A stretch of 64,000 nucleotides of DNA from Hyphomicrobiales bacterium (GCA_013911975.1 JACESF010000008.1:27377-91376); one strand, 5' to 3'; shown: positions 19,274 to 29,552, counted from the first letter of the stretch. The notes: generated from the letters alone by a model not told the origin. Numbers and translations: made by a program.

Positions 19274-20166
19274 GCGGCGCGGTCCCAGAAATAGACGGTG
19301 GCGGGCTCGGGCTCGAAGACCTTGGCGTCGGCGATGCCGGGCAGGTCCACCAGCGCGCGGTATTCGGAGCCGAAGGCGACGTAGCGGTCGGTCTCGGCCA
19401 TGACGGCGGGCTTGCAGGCGATGGGGTCGCGGAGCACGCCGAAGCCGCTCTCGGTGCCCACCACGAAGGTGAAGAAGCCGTCCAGGTCCTTCAGGCCCGC
19501 TTCCAGCGCCTCGCCCAGCGACGCACCCTGGCGCATGCGCCAGGTGAGATAGCCGGCGGCCACCTCGCTGTCGTTGTCGGTGGCGAAGGCGATGCCCTCG
19601 CGGCGCAGCGAACGGCGCAGGTCGTTGTGGTTGGAGAGCGAGCCGTTGTGCACCAGGCACTGGTCGGCGCCGGTGGAGAAGGGATGGGCGCCCGCCGTGG
19701 TCACGGCGCTTTCCGTGGCCATGCGGGTGTGGCCGATGCCGTGGGTGCCGCGCATGCCCGACAGGCCGAAGCGCCCGGCCACGTCGCGCGGCAGGCCGAT
19801 CTCCTTGAAGATCTCCATGCGCGCCCCGGCGCCCACCACCGCCACATCGGGATGGGCGGCGAGGGCGGCGCGCACCTCGGCCTCGTGGGCGGCGGGCACC
19901 TCGATGACCGCATGGGTGGAGCGCACGCTCACCTTGGGCGCGCCGCCGGAAGTGAGGGACAGGGAATTGGCGAGGCCCTGGAAATCATAGCCCTCGGCCG
20001 CGCGCAGGGAGAGCTTCACATGCCCCGGCGCGCCCTCGCCATAGACCGCGAAGCCGGCGCTGTCCGGCCCCCGGTCCGTCATCACGCAGAGCATGGACGC
20101 GAGCATGGCGCCCAGTTCAGGCTCCAGCTTCGGGTCCTTCAGGAAGATACCGACAATTCCGCACAT
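19270..20166 (-). CDS. glxB: Class II glutamine amidotransferase (GlxB-like) / candidate MgsA
   Basis: MCGIVGIFLKDPKLEPELGAMLASMLCVMTDRGPDSAGFAVYG; GIGHTRMATESAVTTAGAHPFSTG. Confidence 0.93.
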   Translation of the reverse strand: MCGIVGIFLKDPKLEPELGAMLASMLCVMTDRGPDSAGFAVYGEGAPGHVKLSLRAAEGYDFQGLANSLSLTSGGAPKVSVRSTHAVIEVPAAHEAEVRAALAAHPDVAVVGAGARMEIFKEIGLPRDVAGRFGLSGMRGTHGIGHTRMATESAVTTAGAHPFSTGADQCLVHNGSLSNHNDLRRSLRREGIAFATDNDSEVAAGYLTWRMRQGASLGEALEAGLKDLDGFFTFVVGTESGFGVLRDPIACKPAVMAETDRYVAFGSEYRALVDLPGIADAKVFEPEPATVYFWDRAA

Positions 20167-20291
20167 ACCGCGCTCCCGCGCCCCAGACGGCGTCCCGGTC
20201 GGGGACTTCAGAGGGGGCTTTCGGGAAAAGTGGTACGGCGGGCCGCGAGGGCCGTCAATGCATCAGGAATAATTTTTTCTTGGAAAGAAAC

Positions 20292-21059
20292 TCAGCGTCG
20301 CTCGTCTCGGGCATAGACGATGACGGACAGGTAGCTCATGGGCCGCACCAGCAGCGCCTCCGGGCCGTGGGCGGCGCCGGAATCGAACATGAGGGAATCG
20401 CCGGGCCGCAGGTGGTAGGCGCGGTCGGCGTGCCGGTACATGACCTCGCCGGACAGCATGAAGAGGAACTCCACCCCCGCGTGCCGGAACTCGGTGTAGG
20501 GCACCGCTTCCTCGGACAGGGTGATGAGATAGGGCTCGATGACGATGTCGCCGCCGAGCCCGTGGCCCAGCAACTCATACTGGTGGCCGACCTTGGTGCC
20601 GCGCCGCTCGATCACCACGCCCTGGCCCGCCCGCACGAAGGAACAGTCGCGCCGCTCCTCGAAGGCGGAGAACAGGGTGGTGATGGGCACGTTCAGCGCC
20701 TTGGCGATGGACTGGAGCGTGGCGAGGGACGGCGAGATCTGGCCGTTCTCGATCTTGGAGAGCATGCCCACCGAGATGCCCGCCGCGCCCGCGAGATCGG
20801 AGACCGTGAGGTCGAGCTGGCGCCGCAGAACGCGCACCTGCGCGCCCAGGGCACCTTCCAGCGTGCCTTCCCGCGCCGCGGGTGCCCCGGAGCCGGTGTG
20901 ATAGGTCGCGGGCTCCGCCTCGGCCGCCGCCGCCTTCGATCCGCCCGCCCGCGATCCGTCCGCCTTCGCCTTGCGCTCCGCCACGCGATCCCATCCTTGT
21001 TTCCGCACAGGAAAACTATCCGCGATGGCGCGGGGTGGGAAGGGCTTCGCCCGCGTCAT
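20292..21059 (-). CDS. XRE-type HTH plus cupin transcriptional regulator (start uncertain; GTG near 20984 also possible)
   Basis: LGAQVRVLRRQLDLTVSDLAGAAGISVGMLSKIENGQISPSLATLQSIAKAL; cupin FRHAGVEFLFMLSGEVMYRHADRAYHLRPGDSLMFDSGAAHGPE. Confidence 0.9.
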   Translation of the reverse strand: MTRAKPFPPRAIADSFPVRKQGWDRVAERKAKADGSRAGGSKAAAAEAEPATYHTGSGAPAAREGTLEGALGAQVRVLRRQLDLTVSDLAGAAGISVGMLSKIENGQISPSLATLQSIAKALNVPITTLFSAFEERRDCSFVRAGQGVVIERRGTKVGHQYELLGHGLGGDIVIEPYLITLSEEAVPYTEFRHAGVEFLFMLSGEVMYRHADRAYHLRPGDSLMFDSGAAHGPEALLVRPMSYLSVIVYARDERR

Positions 21060-22327
21060 CCCATGCGGCGGTCCGCCTCTTGCGCGCATTCCCGCTCCAG
21101 CCGGTCCAGATGGGTGCGGATATGGGCCGCCTCGGCGGGGGTGTTGGCGAGTGCGATGGCTTGCCCGAAGGCGGTGCGCGCCTCCGCGCTGCGGCCGAGC
21201 TGAAGCAGGAGCGCGCCGCGCAGGCCGTGGAAATGGAAATAGCCGGACAGCCGGTCGCCCAGAGGCTCCACCATGTCGAGCGCGGCCTGCGGCCCGCGCA
21301 CCTTCGAGACCGCCACCGCCCGGTTGAGCCGCACCACGGGGGAGGGCTCGAACCGTTCCAGCGCCCCGTAGAGCAGCTCGATCTGCGCCCAGTCGGTCTC
21401 CTGCGGGCGCGCCGCGCGGGCATGCAGGGCCGCGATGGCCGCCTGGAGCTGGTAGGGCCCGGGGCTGCGGTGGCGCATGGCCTTGTCGATGAGCGCCAGC
21501 CCCTCGGTCGTCGCCTTGCGGTCCCACAAAGCGCGGTCCTGCTCCTCCAGCACGATCACCTCGCCGGAGGGCGCGAAGCGCGCGGGCAGGCGGGCATGCT
21601 GGATCAGCATCAGCGCGGCGAGGCCGAGGATCTCAGGCTCGGAGGGGAACAGGCGCAGCAGCAGGCGGGCGAGGCGGATCGCCTCCTCGCACAGCGGCGC
21701 GCGCGCCGCCTGCTCCTGCGCCACCACCGAATAGCCCTCGTTGAAGATGAGGTAGATGACCGCCGCCACCGCCGCGAGGCGCTCGGCCCGCTCCACGGCG
21801 CCCGGCGCCTCGAACGGCACGTCCGCCGCCGCGATGCGCGCCTTGGCGCGGGTGATGCGCTGCTCCATGGCCGCCTCGGACACCAGGAAGGCGCGGGCGA
21901 TCTGGCGCACCGACAGGCCGCATACGATGCGCAGCGCCAAGGCCACCTGGTGGGTGGCCTGGAGGTCCGGGTGGCAGCACACGAACAGCAGCCGCAGGAT
22001 GTCGTCGCGGAAATGGGCTTCGTCCAGCCGGTCCGCCAGCGGCGCCTCCGCGTCGTCCAGGTCGGAGAGCGCGGTGTCCTCCGGCAGCGCCACATGGCGC
22101 GACCGCTTGCGCACCGCGTCGAGGGCGGCATTGCGGCCCACCAGGATCAGCCACGCCGCCGGATCGCGCGGCGGGCCGTTGAGCGGCCAGGAGGACAGGG
22201 CCCGCAGGCAGGCTTCCTGGAATGCCTCCTCCGCCGTGTCCAGGTCGCGGAAATAGCGCAGTAGCGCCGCCACCGCCTTGGGCCGCGCGCCGGTCAGCGA
22301 GGCGGCGATCCAGGCGGTGTCGCTCAT
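21056..22327 (-). CDS. ECF-type RNA polymerase sigma factor with long C-terminal extension (DUF6596-like)
   Basis: DTAEEAFQEACLRALSSWPLNGPPRDPAAWLILVGRNAALDAVRKRSR; CGLSVRQIARAFLVSEAAMEQRITRAKARI; FNEGYS. Confidence 0.9.
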   Translation of the reverse strand: MSDTAWIAASLTGARPKAVAALLRYFRDLDTAEEAFQEACLRALSSWPLNGPPRDPAAWLILVGRNAALDAVRKRSRHVALPEDTALSDLDDAEAPLADRLDEAHFRDDILRLLFVCCHPDLQATHQVALALRIVCGLSVRQIARAFLVSEAAMEQRITRAKARIAAADVPFEAPGAVERAERLAAVAAVIYLIFNEGYSVVAQEQAARAPLCEEAIRLARLLLRLFPSEPEILGLAALMLIQHARLPARFAPSGEVIVLEEQDRALWDRKATTEGLALIDKAMRHRSPGPYQLQAAIAALHARAARPQETDWAQIELLYGALERFEPSPVVRLNRAVAVSKVRGPQAALDMVEPLGDRLSGYFHFHGLRGALLLQLGRSAEARTAFGQAIALANTPAEAAHIRTHLDRLERECAQEADRRMG

Positions 22328-22710
22328 GCCGCGCCCTCGACGGCGCCGGGCGTGCCGGGGAAGAATAGGCCCACGGGGCGGATCTCGTACGACCCGCCGG
22401 GATTGGCCCGCCCCAGCTCGCGGGCGATCTCCAGCGCCTCCTCCAGGTTCGCGCAGTCGATGATGTAGAAGCCGAGCAACTGCTCCTTGGTCTCCGCGAA
22501 CGGCCCGTCCAGCACCAGAGCGGGCTCGGTGTGCTTGCGCAGGGTGGTGGCGGCGGAGGTGGGCAGCAGGCGCGCTACGGGGCCGAGCTTGCCCTCGCGG
22601 GCGAGCTTCTCGTGCACCACCATCAGCCGGGCCATGACGGCGTCGTCCTCTTCCTTGCTCCAGGCGCAGACGACATCTTCCGAGTGGTAGCACAGGATCG
22701 CATAATGCAT
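22324..22710 (-). CDS. YCII/DGPF domain protein
   Basis: MHYAILCYHSEDVVCAWSKEEDDAVMARLMVVHEKL...ALVLDGPFAETKEQLLGFYIIDCANLEEALEIA; overlaps sigma factor start. Confidence 0.92.
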   Translation of the reverse strand: MHYAILCYHSEDVVCAWSKEEDDAVMARLMVVHEKLAREGKLGPVARLLPTSAATTLRKHTEPALVLDGPFAETKEQLLGFYIIDCANLEEALEIARELGRANPGGSYEIRPVGLFFPGTPGAVEGAA

Positions 22711-22884
22711 GGCGGGGCTCCGTTTCCTCCAAGGACGCGGACGCGAGGTTAGCCCCGACACGTGCATGAAAAAATGCCCCGGCCCCCGTTGCATGTCGGT
22801 CATGGGCGGTGCCTAGAGCATGGTTCGGCCCGGTCGCACTTTTTTGGAGTGCTGTGGTACCGTGCGCCGTCGGCGGGGGGAGTG

Positions 22885-24174
22885 ATGCGGCGTCCGTTCT
22901 ACAAGATCCTCTACGTGCAGGTGCTGATGGCGGTGGTGGCGGGCATTCTGCTCGGCCACTTCGTGCCCCATGTGGGCGAGGCCATGAAGCCGCTCGGGGA
23001 CGGCTTCATCAAGCTGGTGAAGATGATCATCGCGCCGGTGGTGTTCTGCACCGTGGTGGTGGGCATCGCCAATATGGGCGACGTGAAGAAGGTGGGCCGG
23101 GTGGGCGGCAAGGCGCTCATCTATTTCGAGGTGGTCTCCTCCATCGCCCTGGTGATCGGCCTGCTCGTGGGCAAGATCGTGCAGCCCGGCGCAGGCTTCA
23201 ACGTGGACGCCACCAAGCTGGACGCCAAGTCCGTCTCCGCCTTCACCAGTGGGGCGTCCCATTCCTCCTTCACCGACTTCGTGCTGCACATCATCCCGGA
23301 CACGATCGTGGGCGCGCTGGCGCAGGGAGAGATCCTCCAGGTGCTGTTCGTGGCGATCCTCACCGGCTTCGCGCTGAGCGCCATGGGCCCGGCGGGCGAG
23401 CCGGTATTGCGGGCGGTGAAGGCGGCCGAGCAGGTGATCTTCACCATCGTCGGCATCGTCATGCGCGCCGCGCCCGTGGGCGCGTTCGGCGCCATGGCCT
23501 TCACCATCGGCGCCTACGGCCTCGCCTCCATCGGCAACCTCCTGGAGCTGATCGCCACCTTCTACCTCACGGCCCTGCTGTTCGTGCTGCTGGTGCTGGG
23601 GCTGATCGGGCGCGTGGTCGGCTTCAGCATCCTGAAGCTGCTGCGCTACATCAAGGAGGAGCTGCTGATCGTGCTCGGCACCTCCTCCTCGGAAAGCGCG
23701 CTGCCGGCGCTCATGCGCAAGCTGGAGCATGCCGGGGCGCCCAAGGGCGTGGTCTCCCTCGTGGTGCCGACCGGCTATTCCTTCAATCTCGACGGCACCA
23801 ACATCTACATGACCCTGGCGACGCTGTTCATCGCCCAGGCCACCAACACGCCGCTGACGCTGGAGCATGAACTCATGATCCTGGCGGTGGCCATGCTCAC
23901 CTCCAAGGGGGCGGCGGCGGTGGCAGGCGGTGGATTCATCACGCTTGCCGCCACGCTCCAGGTGGTGCCGGAGATCCCCGTGGTGGGCATCGCGCTGATC
24001 CTCGGCGTGGACCGCTTCATGTCGGAATGCCGCTCGCTCACCAATTTCGTGGGCAATGCGGTGGCGACGCTGGTGGTGGCGCGCTGGGAAGGCGAACTGG
24101 ACGTGGAGCGCCTGAACGCGGTGCTGAACGGTACCGGGGATCTTCCGGCCGTCCCGGAGGCGCACAGGTCCTAA
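22885..24174 (+). CDS. dctA: C4-dicarboxylate/H+ symporter, DAACS family
   Basis: [84 protein letters not shown]. Confidence 0.95.
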   Translation: MRRPFYKILYVQVLMAVVAGILLGHFVPHVGEAMKPLGDGFIKLVKMIIAPVVFCTVVVGIANMGDVKKVGRVGGKALIYFEVVSSIALVIGLLVGKIVQPGAGFNVDATKLDAKSVSAFTSGASHSSFTDFVLHIIPDTIVGALAQGEILQVLFVAILTGFALSAMGPAGEPVLRAVKAAEQVIFTIVGIVMRAAPVGAFGAMAFTIGAYGLASIGNLLELIATFYLTALLFVLLVLGLIGRVVGFSILKLLRYIKEELLIVLGTSSSESALPALMRKLEHAGAPKGVVSLVVPTGYSFNLDGTNIYMTLATLFIAQATNTPLTLEHELMILAVAMLTSKGAAAVAGGGFITLAATLQVVPEIPVVGIALILGVDRFMSECRSLTNFVGNAVATLVVARWEGELDVERLNAVLNGTGDLPAVPEAHRS

Positions 24175-24215
24175 GCAGGCCGCTCCGGCTTTGCGCGGCG
24201 GGGGCGGCGCCCCCG

Positions 24216-24698
24216 TCAGTCGGCCAGCCAGCGCGCGGCCGCGTGGTCGTCGGCGTCCTTCGCCGCCACCCAGTCGCCGCCGTCCGCGCGCTCCTCCTTC
24301 TTCCAGAAGGGCGCGCTGGTCTTCAGCCAGTCCATGAGGAAGCTCGCGGCGCTGAACGCCGCCTCCCGATGGGCGGAAGCCGTCACCACGAGGACGATCT
24401 GCTCGCCCGGAACGATGCGGCCGAAACGGTGGATGACGCGCGCGCCCAGCAGCGGCCAGCGGGCGCGGGCCTCGTCCAGCAGGCGTTCCATCTCCGCTTC
24501 CGCCATGCCGGGATAATGCTCCAGCACCAGGGCCGTGAGCGGCGGCGCGTCGTTCCCGGCGCCCTTGTCCGCCCGGCAGAAGCCGGTGAAGGAGACCACG
24601 GCCCCCACATCCCCGGTGCCCGAGAGCGCGGCGATCTCGCCCGCCGGGTCGAACGGCTCCGCCTGCACGCGGACGGAGAAGGGGAGGGGGCCGGCCAT
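24216..24698 (-). CDS. moaE: Molybdopterin synthase catalytic subunit
   Basis: GAVVSFTGFCRADKG...LVLEHYPGMAEAEMERL...IHRFGRIVPGEQIVLVVTASAHREAAFSAASFLMDWLKTSAPFWKKE. Confidence 0.95.
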   Translation of the reverse strand: MAGPLPFSVRVQAEPFDPAGEIAALSGTGDVGAVVSFTGFCRADKGAGNDAPPLTALVLEHYPGMAEAEMERLLDEARARWPLLGARVIHRFGRIVPGEQIVLVVTASAHREAAFSAASFLMDWLKTSAPFWKKEERADGGDWVAAKDADDHAAARWLAD

Positions 24699-24700
24699 GG

Positions 24701-24952
24701 TCAGCCCCCGGTCATGGGCGGGAAGAACGCCACTTCGCGCGCGCCGGCGATGGGAGCGGTGGGCTTCACATGGCGCCGGTCCAGCGCCGCGCGCACCACG
24801 CCCGGCGTCTCGAAGGCATGGGCATGGCCCGGGCCCCGGCCCGCCAGCCACGTCGCGAGATCGGCCACCGTGTGCACGCTGTCGGGCGGACTCACCTCTT
24901 CTTCCGCGAGGCCCACGCGCTCGCGCAGCCAGGCGAAATAGAGAATCTTCAT
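24701..24952 (-). CDS. moaD: Molybdopterin synthase sulfur-carrier subunit
   Basis: MKILYFAWLRERVGLAEEEV...AREVAFFPPMTGG (C-terminal GG). Confidence 0.95.
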   Translation of the reverse strand: MKILYFAWLRERVGLAEEEVSPPDSVHTVADLATWLAGRGPGHAHAFETPGVVRAALDRRHVKPTAPIAGAREVAFFPPMTGG

Positions 24953-25584
24953 CACGGCTCCTCCACGAGGTGGCGCGCGCCCGCCCGGAAATAGTCGAAG
25001 CCGGTATAAAGCGTGAGCACCGCCGAGACCCAGAGCAGGATCAGGCCGAGAAGGGTGATGCCGGGCACCAGCTTGTCGCCCGCCGGGCCCGCCAGCAGCA
25101 CGCCCACGGACACGAGCTGGAGGGTGGTCTTCCACTTGGCGAGCCGGGAAACCGGCACGCTCACCCGCAGCTCCGCCAGGAACTCCCGAAGTCCCGAGAC
25201 GAGGATCTCACGGCACAGGATGACCACCGCCGCCCAGAGCGACCAGCCGCGGATGGTGCCGTCCGAGGCCAGCATGAGCAGGCTGGTGGAGACCAGCAGC
25301 TTGTCGGCGATGGGGTCCAGCATGCGGCCGATGGCCGATTGCTGCGACAGGGCGCGGGCGAGGTATCCGTCGAAGAAGTCCGTCACCGCCGCCGCGATGA
25401 ACAGGCCGAGCGCCACCCAGCGCAGCCAGACGCCGCCATGGAGGATGTCGGCCCAGAACAGGCACGCGGCCACCAGCGGAACGGCCGCGCAGCGGGAATA
25501 GGTGAGGAGGTTCGGCAGCGACAGGGCGCTTCCCCGCCCGGCAGGGCGTTCTGAGGGGCGTGTCGTGGCGTTGGCCATGTCCAT
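24952..25584 (-). CDS. pgsA: CDP-diacylglycerol--glycerol-3-phosphate 3-phosphatidyltransferase
   Basis: LPNLLTYSRCAAVPLVAACLF; CDP-alcohol transferase motif ATDFFDGYLARALSQQSAIGRMLDPIADK. Confidence 0.95.
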   Translation of the reverse strand: MDMANATTRPSERPAGRGSALSLPNLLTYSRCAAVPLVAACLFWADILHGGVWLRWVALGLFIAAAVTDFFDGYLARALSQQSAIGRMLDPIADKLLVSTSLLMLASDGTIRGWSLWAAVVILCREILVSGLREFLAELRVSVPVSRLAKWKTTLQLVSVGVLLAGPAGDKLVPGITLLGLILLWVSAVLTLYTGFDYFRAGARHLVEEP

Positions 25585-25691
25585 TCGGTCTGCTCTTCTG
25601 CTGCGGGCGGGCAGCGAGGGGAACTGGGCGGAAATCTGCACCCGGAAGCGGGCGCGGTCGAGGCGGCTGAGCCGGCCTCGACCGGTTTCCG

Positions 25692-27779
25692 TCATTGCGG
25701 CGGCTGTTCGTGGAAATAGCCGTAGATGGCCAGTGCCGTCGAGGCATTGATTCCGGCGACCTGCTCAAGATCGGCCAGGGAGGCGCGCTCGATGGCCTTC
25801 AGGGTGCCGAAATGGCGCAGCAAAGCGCGCTTGCGCGTGGGGCCGACGCCGGGGATCGCCTGGAGGCCAGCTTCGCTGATGGCCTTCTTCCGCCGCGCCC
25901 GGTGGGAGCCGATGGCGAAGCGGTGGGCCTCGTCGCGCAGGCGCTGGATGAAATAAAGCACGGGGTCGCGCGGCTCCATGCGGAACGGCGCGCGGCCGGG
26001 CATGTGGAACAGCTCGCGCCCCGCCTCGCGGTCCATGCCCTTGGCGACGCCCACCATGGGCACATGGGTGACGCCCAATTCCCGCGCCACCTCCAGCGCC
26101 GCGTTGAGCTGGCCCTGGCCGCCGTCGATGAGCACGAGGTCGGGCCAGCCCGTGGCCTCCTCGGGCGCGACGTCCACCGCAGGGACATCGCCCGCCACCA
26201 CGTCCTCGGCCACCACGTCCCCGACCATCTCGGCGTTCTCCTCGGCCGCCGCCGGGGCGGCCTGGGGCGCTTCCTTCAGCAGGCGGGAGAAGCGGCGGTG
26301 GAGCACCTCCCGCATCATGCCGTAATCGTCGCCCGGGGTGATGTGCGCCGACTTGATGTTGAACTTGCGGTACTGATTCTTCCGGAAGCCCTCGGGCCCG
26401 GCCACGATCATGCCGCCCACCGCATTGGTGCCCATGATGTGGGAATTGTCGTAGACCTCGATGCGGCGCGGCGTGGCCGGCAGCCCGAAGGCGGCGGCGA
26501 CGCCCTCCAGCAGGCGGGTCTGGGTGGCGGTCTCCGCGAGCTTGCGGCCCAGCGCCTCGCGCGCGTTCTGAAGCGCATGGTCCACGAGGTCGCGCTTCTC
26601 GCCCCGCTTGGGCGCGGCGATCTCCACCTTGTAGCCGGACCGGGCGGACAGCGCCTCGGAGAGCAGCGCCTGCTCCTCCACGTCGTGGCTCAGCAGCACG
26701 AGGCGCGGGCAGGGCTTGTCCTCGTAGAATTGCGCCAGGAATGCCCCCAGCACCTCCGCTTCGCTGAGCGAGCGGTCGGCGCGCGGATAATAGGCGCGGT
26801 TGCCCCAGTTCTGGCCGGTGCGGAAGAAGAAGACCTCCACGCAGGTGGCCCCGCCCTCCTGGTGGCAGGCGAACACGTCCGCTTCCTCCACCGAGCGCGG
26901 ATTGATGCCCTGGCTGCCCTGCACGGCGGACAAGGCGGCGAGGCGATCGCGCAGGCGCGCGGCGCGCTCGAATTCCAGCGCCTCGGACGCCGCCTCCATC
27001 TCGTGGGCCAGCTCCTCCTTCACGGCGCGCGAGCGGCCGGAGAGGAAGGCCCGCGCCTCGCGCACCAGCTCGGCATAGTCGGAATGGCTCAGCTCGCCGG
27101 TGCAGGGGCCGGAGCAGCGCTTGATCTGGAACAGCAGGCAGGGGCGCGTGCGATTCTCGTAATAGCTGTCCGAGCAGGAGCGCAGCAGGAAGGCGCGCTG
27201 GAGCGCGTTGATGGTGCGGTCCACCGCCCAGACGCTGGCGAAGGGGCCGTAATAATCCCCTGGCCGGCTGCGCGCCCCCCGGTGCTTGGCGATCTGCGGG
27301 GAGACGTGGTCGGCGGTGATGAGGATGTAGGGAAACGACTTGTCGTCGCGCAGCAGCACGTTGAAGCGCGGCTTCAACTGCTTGATGAGGTTGGCTTCCA
27401 GCAGCAGCGCCTCGGGCTCCGTGCGGGTGGAGACGAACTCCATGGCGCAGGTGGCCGCGATCATCCGGGCGATGCGATTCGTATGGCCGATGGGGCGCGT
27501 GTAGCTCAGTACCCGCTTCTTGATGCTCTTGGCCTTGCCCACATAAAGGACAGACCCGTCCGCTGCGATCATGCGGTAGACGCCGGGGCCGAGAGGCGCA
27601 TGGCGCGCCGCCTGGGCGATGGCCGCACGGCCCACTGCCAGCGGGCCATCCTCCACCAGGACGTCTTCTTCAGATTCGATGAGAAGCGGCGCGTCCTCCT
27701 CCGCGTCTGGCGCGTCGGGGGCGAGGGCGGTGGGGTCGATCTCTTCGGCCGGCGGAGACAGGGGAGGGCGGGCGGTCAT
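25692..27779 (-). CDS. uvrC: Excinuclease ABC subunit C
   Basis: [81 protein letters not shown]. Confidence 0.97.
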   Translation of the reverse strand: MTARPPLSPPAEEIDPTALAPDAPDAEEDAPLLIESEEDVLVEDGPLAVGRAAIAQAARHAPLGPGVYRMIAADGSVLYVGKAKSIKKRVLSYTRPIGHTNRIARMIAATCAMEFVSTRTEPEALLLEANLIKQLKPRFNVLLRDDKSFPYILITADHVSPQIAKHRGARSRPGDYYGPFASVWAVDRTINALQRAFLLRSCSDSYYENRTRPCLLFQIKRCSGPCTGELSHSDYAELVREARAFLSGRSRAVKEELAHEMEAASEALEFERAARLRDRLAALSAVQGSQGINPRSVEEADVFACHQEGGATCVEVFFFRTGQNWGNRAYYPRADRSLSEAEVLGAFLAQFYEDKPCPRLVLLSHDVEEQALLSEALSARSGYKVEIAAPKRGEKRDLVDHALQNAREALGRKLAETATQTRLLEGVAAAFGLPATPRRIEVYDNSHIMGTNAVGGMIVAGPEGFRKNQYRKFNIKSAHITPGDDYGMMREVLHRRFSRLLKEAPQAAPAAAEENAEMVGDVVAEDVVAGDVPAVDVAPEEATGWPDLVLIDGGQGQLNAALEVARELGVTHVPMVGVAKGMDREAGRELFHMPGRAPFRMEPRDPVLYFIQRLRDEAHRFAIGSHRARRKKAISEAGLQAIPGVGPTRKRALLRHFGTLKAIERASLADLEQVAGINASTALAIYGYFHEQPPQ

Positions 27780-27993
27780 GCCCCAGAAGTAAGGCGTCGG
27801 GCCCGCGAGGGCCAGAGGCGCCCCGCCGGGGCCTGCGCCTTAACCGACTGTTCACCCCAGCTTCTAACCGCTGATTCACCACGCTTTCTCATGGTGCGCC
27901 GCAAACGCTTGGTGGCCAGATTTCGTTTGCGATTTCGCCCTAATCCTGGCGGCACGTCACGCGGCACTGCCGTCGGGCTTAAAGGAGTTGACG

Positions 27994-28608
27994 ATGAAAC
28001 ACCGTCTCGTGGCGGGCCTGGCCACGCTGGGGGCGCTGGCGCTTCCCGCCGCCGCCGCCGACATGAACGGCGGCTATGGCTACGGCTACGCCCCCGCGGC
28101 GGCGTCGGCGCCCATGTCGTGGACCGGATTCTATATCGGCGCCAATGCCGGCTACGGCTGGGGCACGGCGGGTCCTTATTCCCCCGGTGGTTTCCTGGGC
28201 GGGCTGCAGGCCGGCTATAACTGGCAGTTCACGGGCTCGGCCTTCGTGGCCGGCCTGGAGACGGACTTCGCCTGGACGGGCATGAACGAGGGGCCGTACA
28301 GCGTCAGCTATATCGGCACCGTGCGGGCGCGCCTCGGATTCGCGTTCGACCGCTTCCTCGCCTACGGCACCGCGGGCCTCGCTTATGGTGCGGGACAATA
28401 TGAAATCGCAGGTCTGAGCAACGATCAGACCCATACTGGCTGGACGCTCGGCGTGGGTGGCGAGTTTGCCCTTGATCGTAACTGGAGCGCTCGCGCTGAA
28501 TATCTGTACGTTGATCTTGGTAGTTCGACATACAATTCTTTAACCGGTCCCGCGTCCCTGGGCTTTGATGGAAACATCATCAGGGGCGGCGTGAACTATC
28601 GTTTCTGA
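27994..28608 (+). CDS. Outer-membrane beta-barrel protein (Omp25/RopB-like), paralog 1
   Basis: Signal peptide; MSWTGFYIGANAGYGWG, GGLQAGYNWQFTG, YIGTVRARLGFAFDRFLAYGTAGLAYG, C-terminal GGVNYRF. Confidence 0.9.
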   Translation: MKHRLVAGLATLGALALPAAAADMNGGYGYGYAPAAASAPMSWTGFYIGANAGYGWGTAGPYSPGGFLGGLQAGYNWQFTGSAFVAGLETDFAWTGMNEGPYSVSYIGTVRARLGFAFDRFLAYGTAGLAYGAGQYEIAGLSNDQTHTGWTLGVGGEFALDRNWSARAEYLYVDLGSSTYNSLTGPASLGFDGNIIRGGVNYRF

Positions 28609-28816
28609 ACTATTAACGCTGTTAACGTGCGCGGAAGTGACTGTCTGCGAACGATTTGTGACCGGCCTTGAACGCTTTTGTGTTCACATGTAGGCTGTTA
28701 ACCACATTCCCGCCTCGTTTTCTTGGGGTGGGTGTTGCGGAAGAGTGACAGACGACCAAGCCGGCCCGGTGTATATCCGAGCCATCGTGTTTCGTATCTC
28801 AACGAAGGGTGTATCC

Positions 28817-29524
28817 ATGTTGAAGCGCGCTCTCGCCGGGGTCTCCGCCCTGGCTCTCCTCGGCGGTGCGGCCTCTGCGGCTGACCTCGCCACCAAGTAT
28901 CCGGTGAAGGCGCCGGTGGTGGTCCCCGTGTTCTCCTGGACCGGCTTCTATATCGGCGCGAACGTCGGCTGGGCCTGGCAGAACAACGACCTCTCCGTGT
29001 CTCCGTCGTTCGGCATCCCTGCCACGAACATCAATGTCGGCTCGTCCAACGGCTTCACCGGTGGTCTGCAGGCTGGCTACAACTGGCAGTTCGCCAACAA
29101 CGTGGTGCTCGGCCTCGAGGCTGACATCAACTGGACCGACCTCGGCAGCAACGGCGTCGTCGTCGTGAGCCCCGGCTTCGGTGTGGCTTCCGGCCTCGCC
29201 ACCGGCTCGATGGACTACCTCGGCACGATCCGCGCTCGCCTCGGCTACGCGTTCGATCGCGTTCTGCCGTACATCACCGGCGGTGTCGCTTACGGCAAGA
29301 CCGACTTCGGCAACATCTATGGTCTCTCCACCTCCGAGACCAACTGGGGCTGGACGATCGGCGCTGGCGTCGAGTACGCCTTCACCAACAACATCACCGC
29401 CAAGCTCGAGTACCTGTACGTCGATCTGAACGGTTCCAACTACACGATCCCGAGCACCCTCGGTTCCGTGGAAGCCGACACCAACACCTCGCTCCTCAAG
29501 GTCGGCGTGAACTACAAGTTCTGA
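28817..29524 (+). CDS. Outer-membrane beta-barrel protein (Omp25/RopB-like), paralog 2
   Basis: MLKRALAGVSALALLGGAASAADL; FSWTGFYIGANVGWAWQ; C-terminal VGVNYKF; followed by a strong terminator. Confidence 0.93.
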   Translation: MLKRALAGVSALALLGGAASAADLATKYPVKAPVVVPVFSWTGFYIGANVGWAWQNNDLSVSPSFGIPATNINVGSSNGFTGGLQAGYNWQFANNVVLGLEADINWTDLGSNGVVVVSPGFGVASGLATGSMDYLGTIRARLGYAFDRVLPYITGGVAYGKTDFGNIYGLSTSETNWGWTIGAGVEYAFTNNITAKLEYLYVDLNGSNYTIPSTLGSVEADTNTSLLKVGVNYKF

Positions 29525-29552
29525 TCGCTGCCTTTTCGAGACGTGTTGAGAA

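Noticed and set aside
22761-22884. Extended N-terminus of DctA from 22762
   Set aside because: The transporter family begins at [14 protein letters not shown] (22885); the upstream part is non-homologous and overlaps likely promoter sequence.
25695-28220. 841-aa plus-strand ORF antisense to uvrC
   Set aside because: Same antisense artefact; UvrC on the minus strand is clear.
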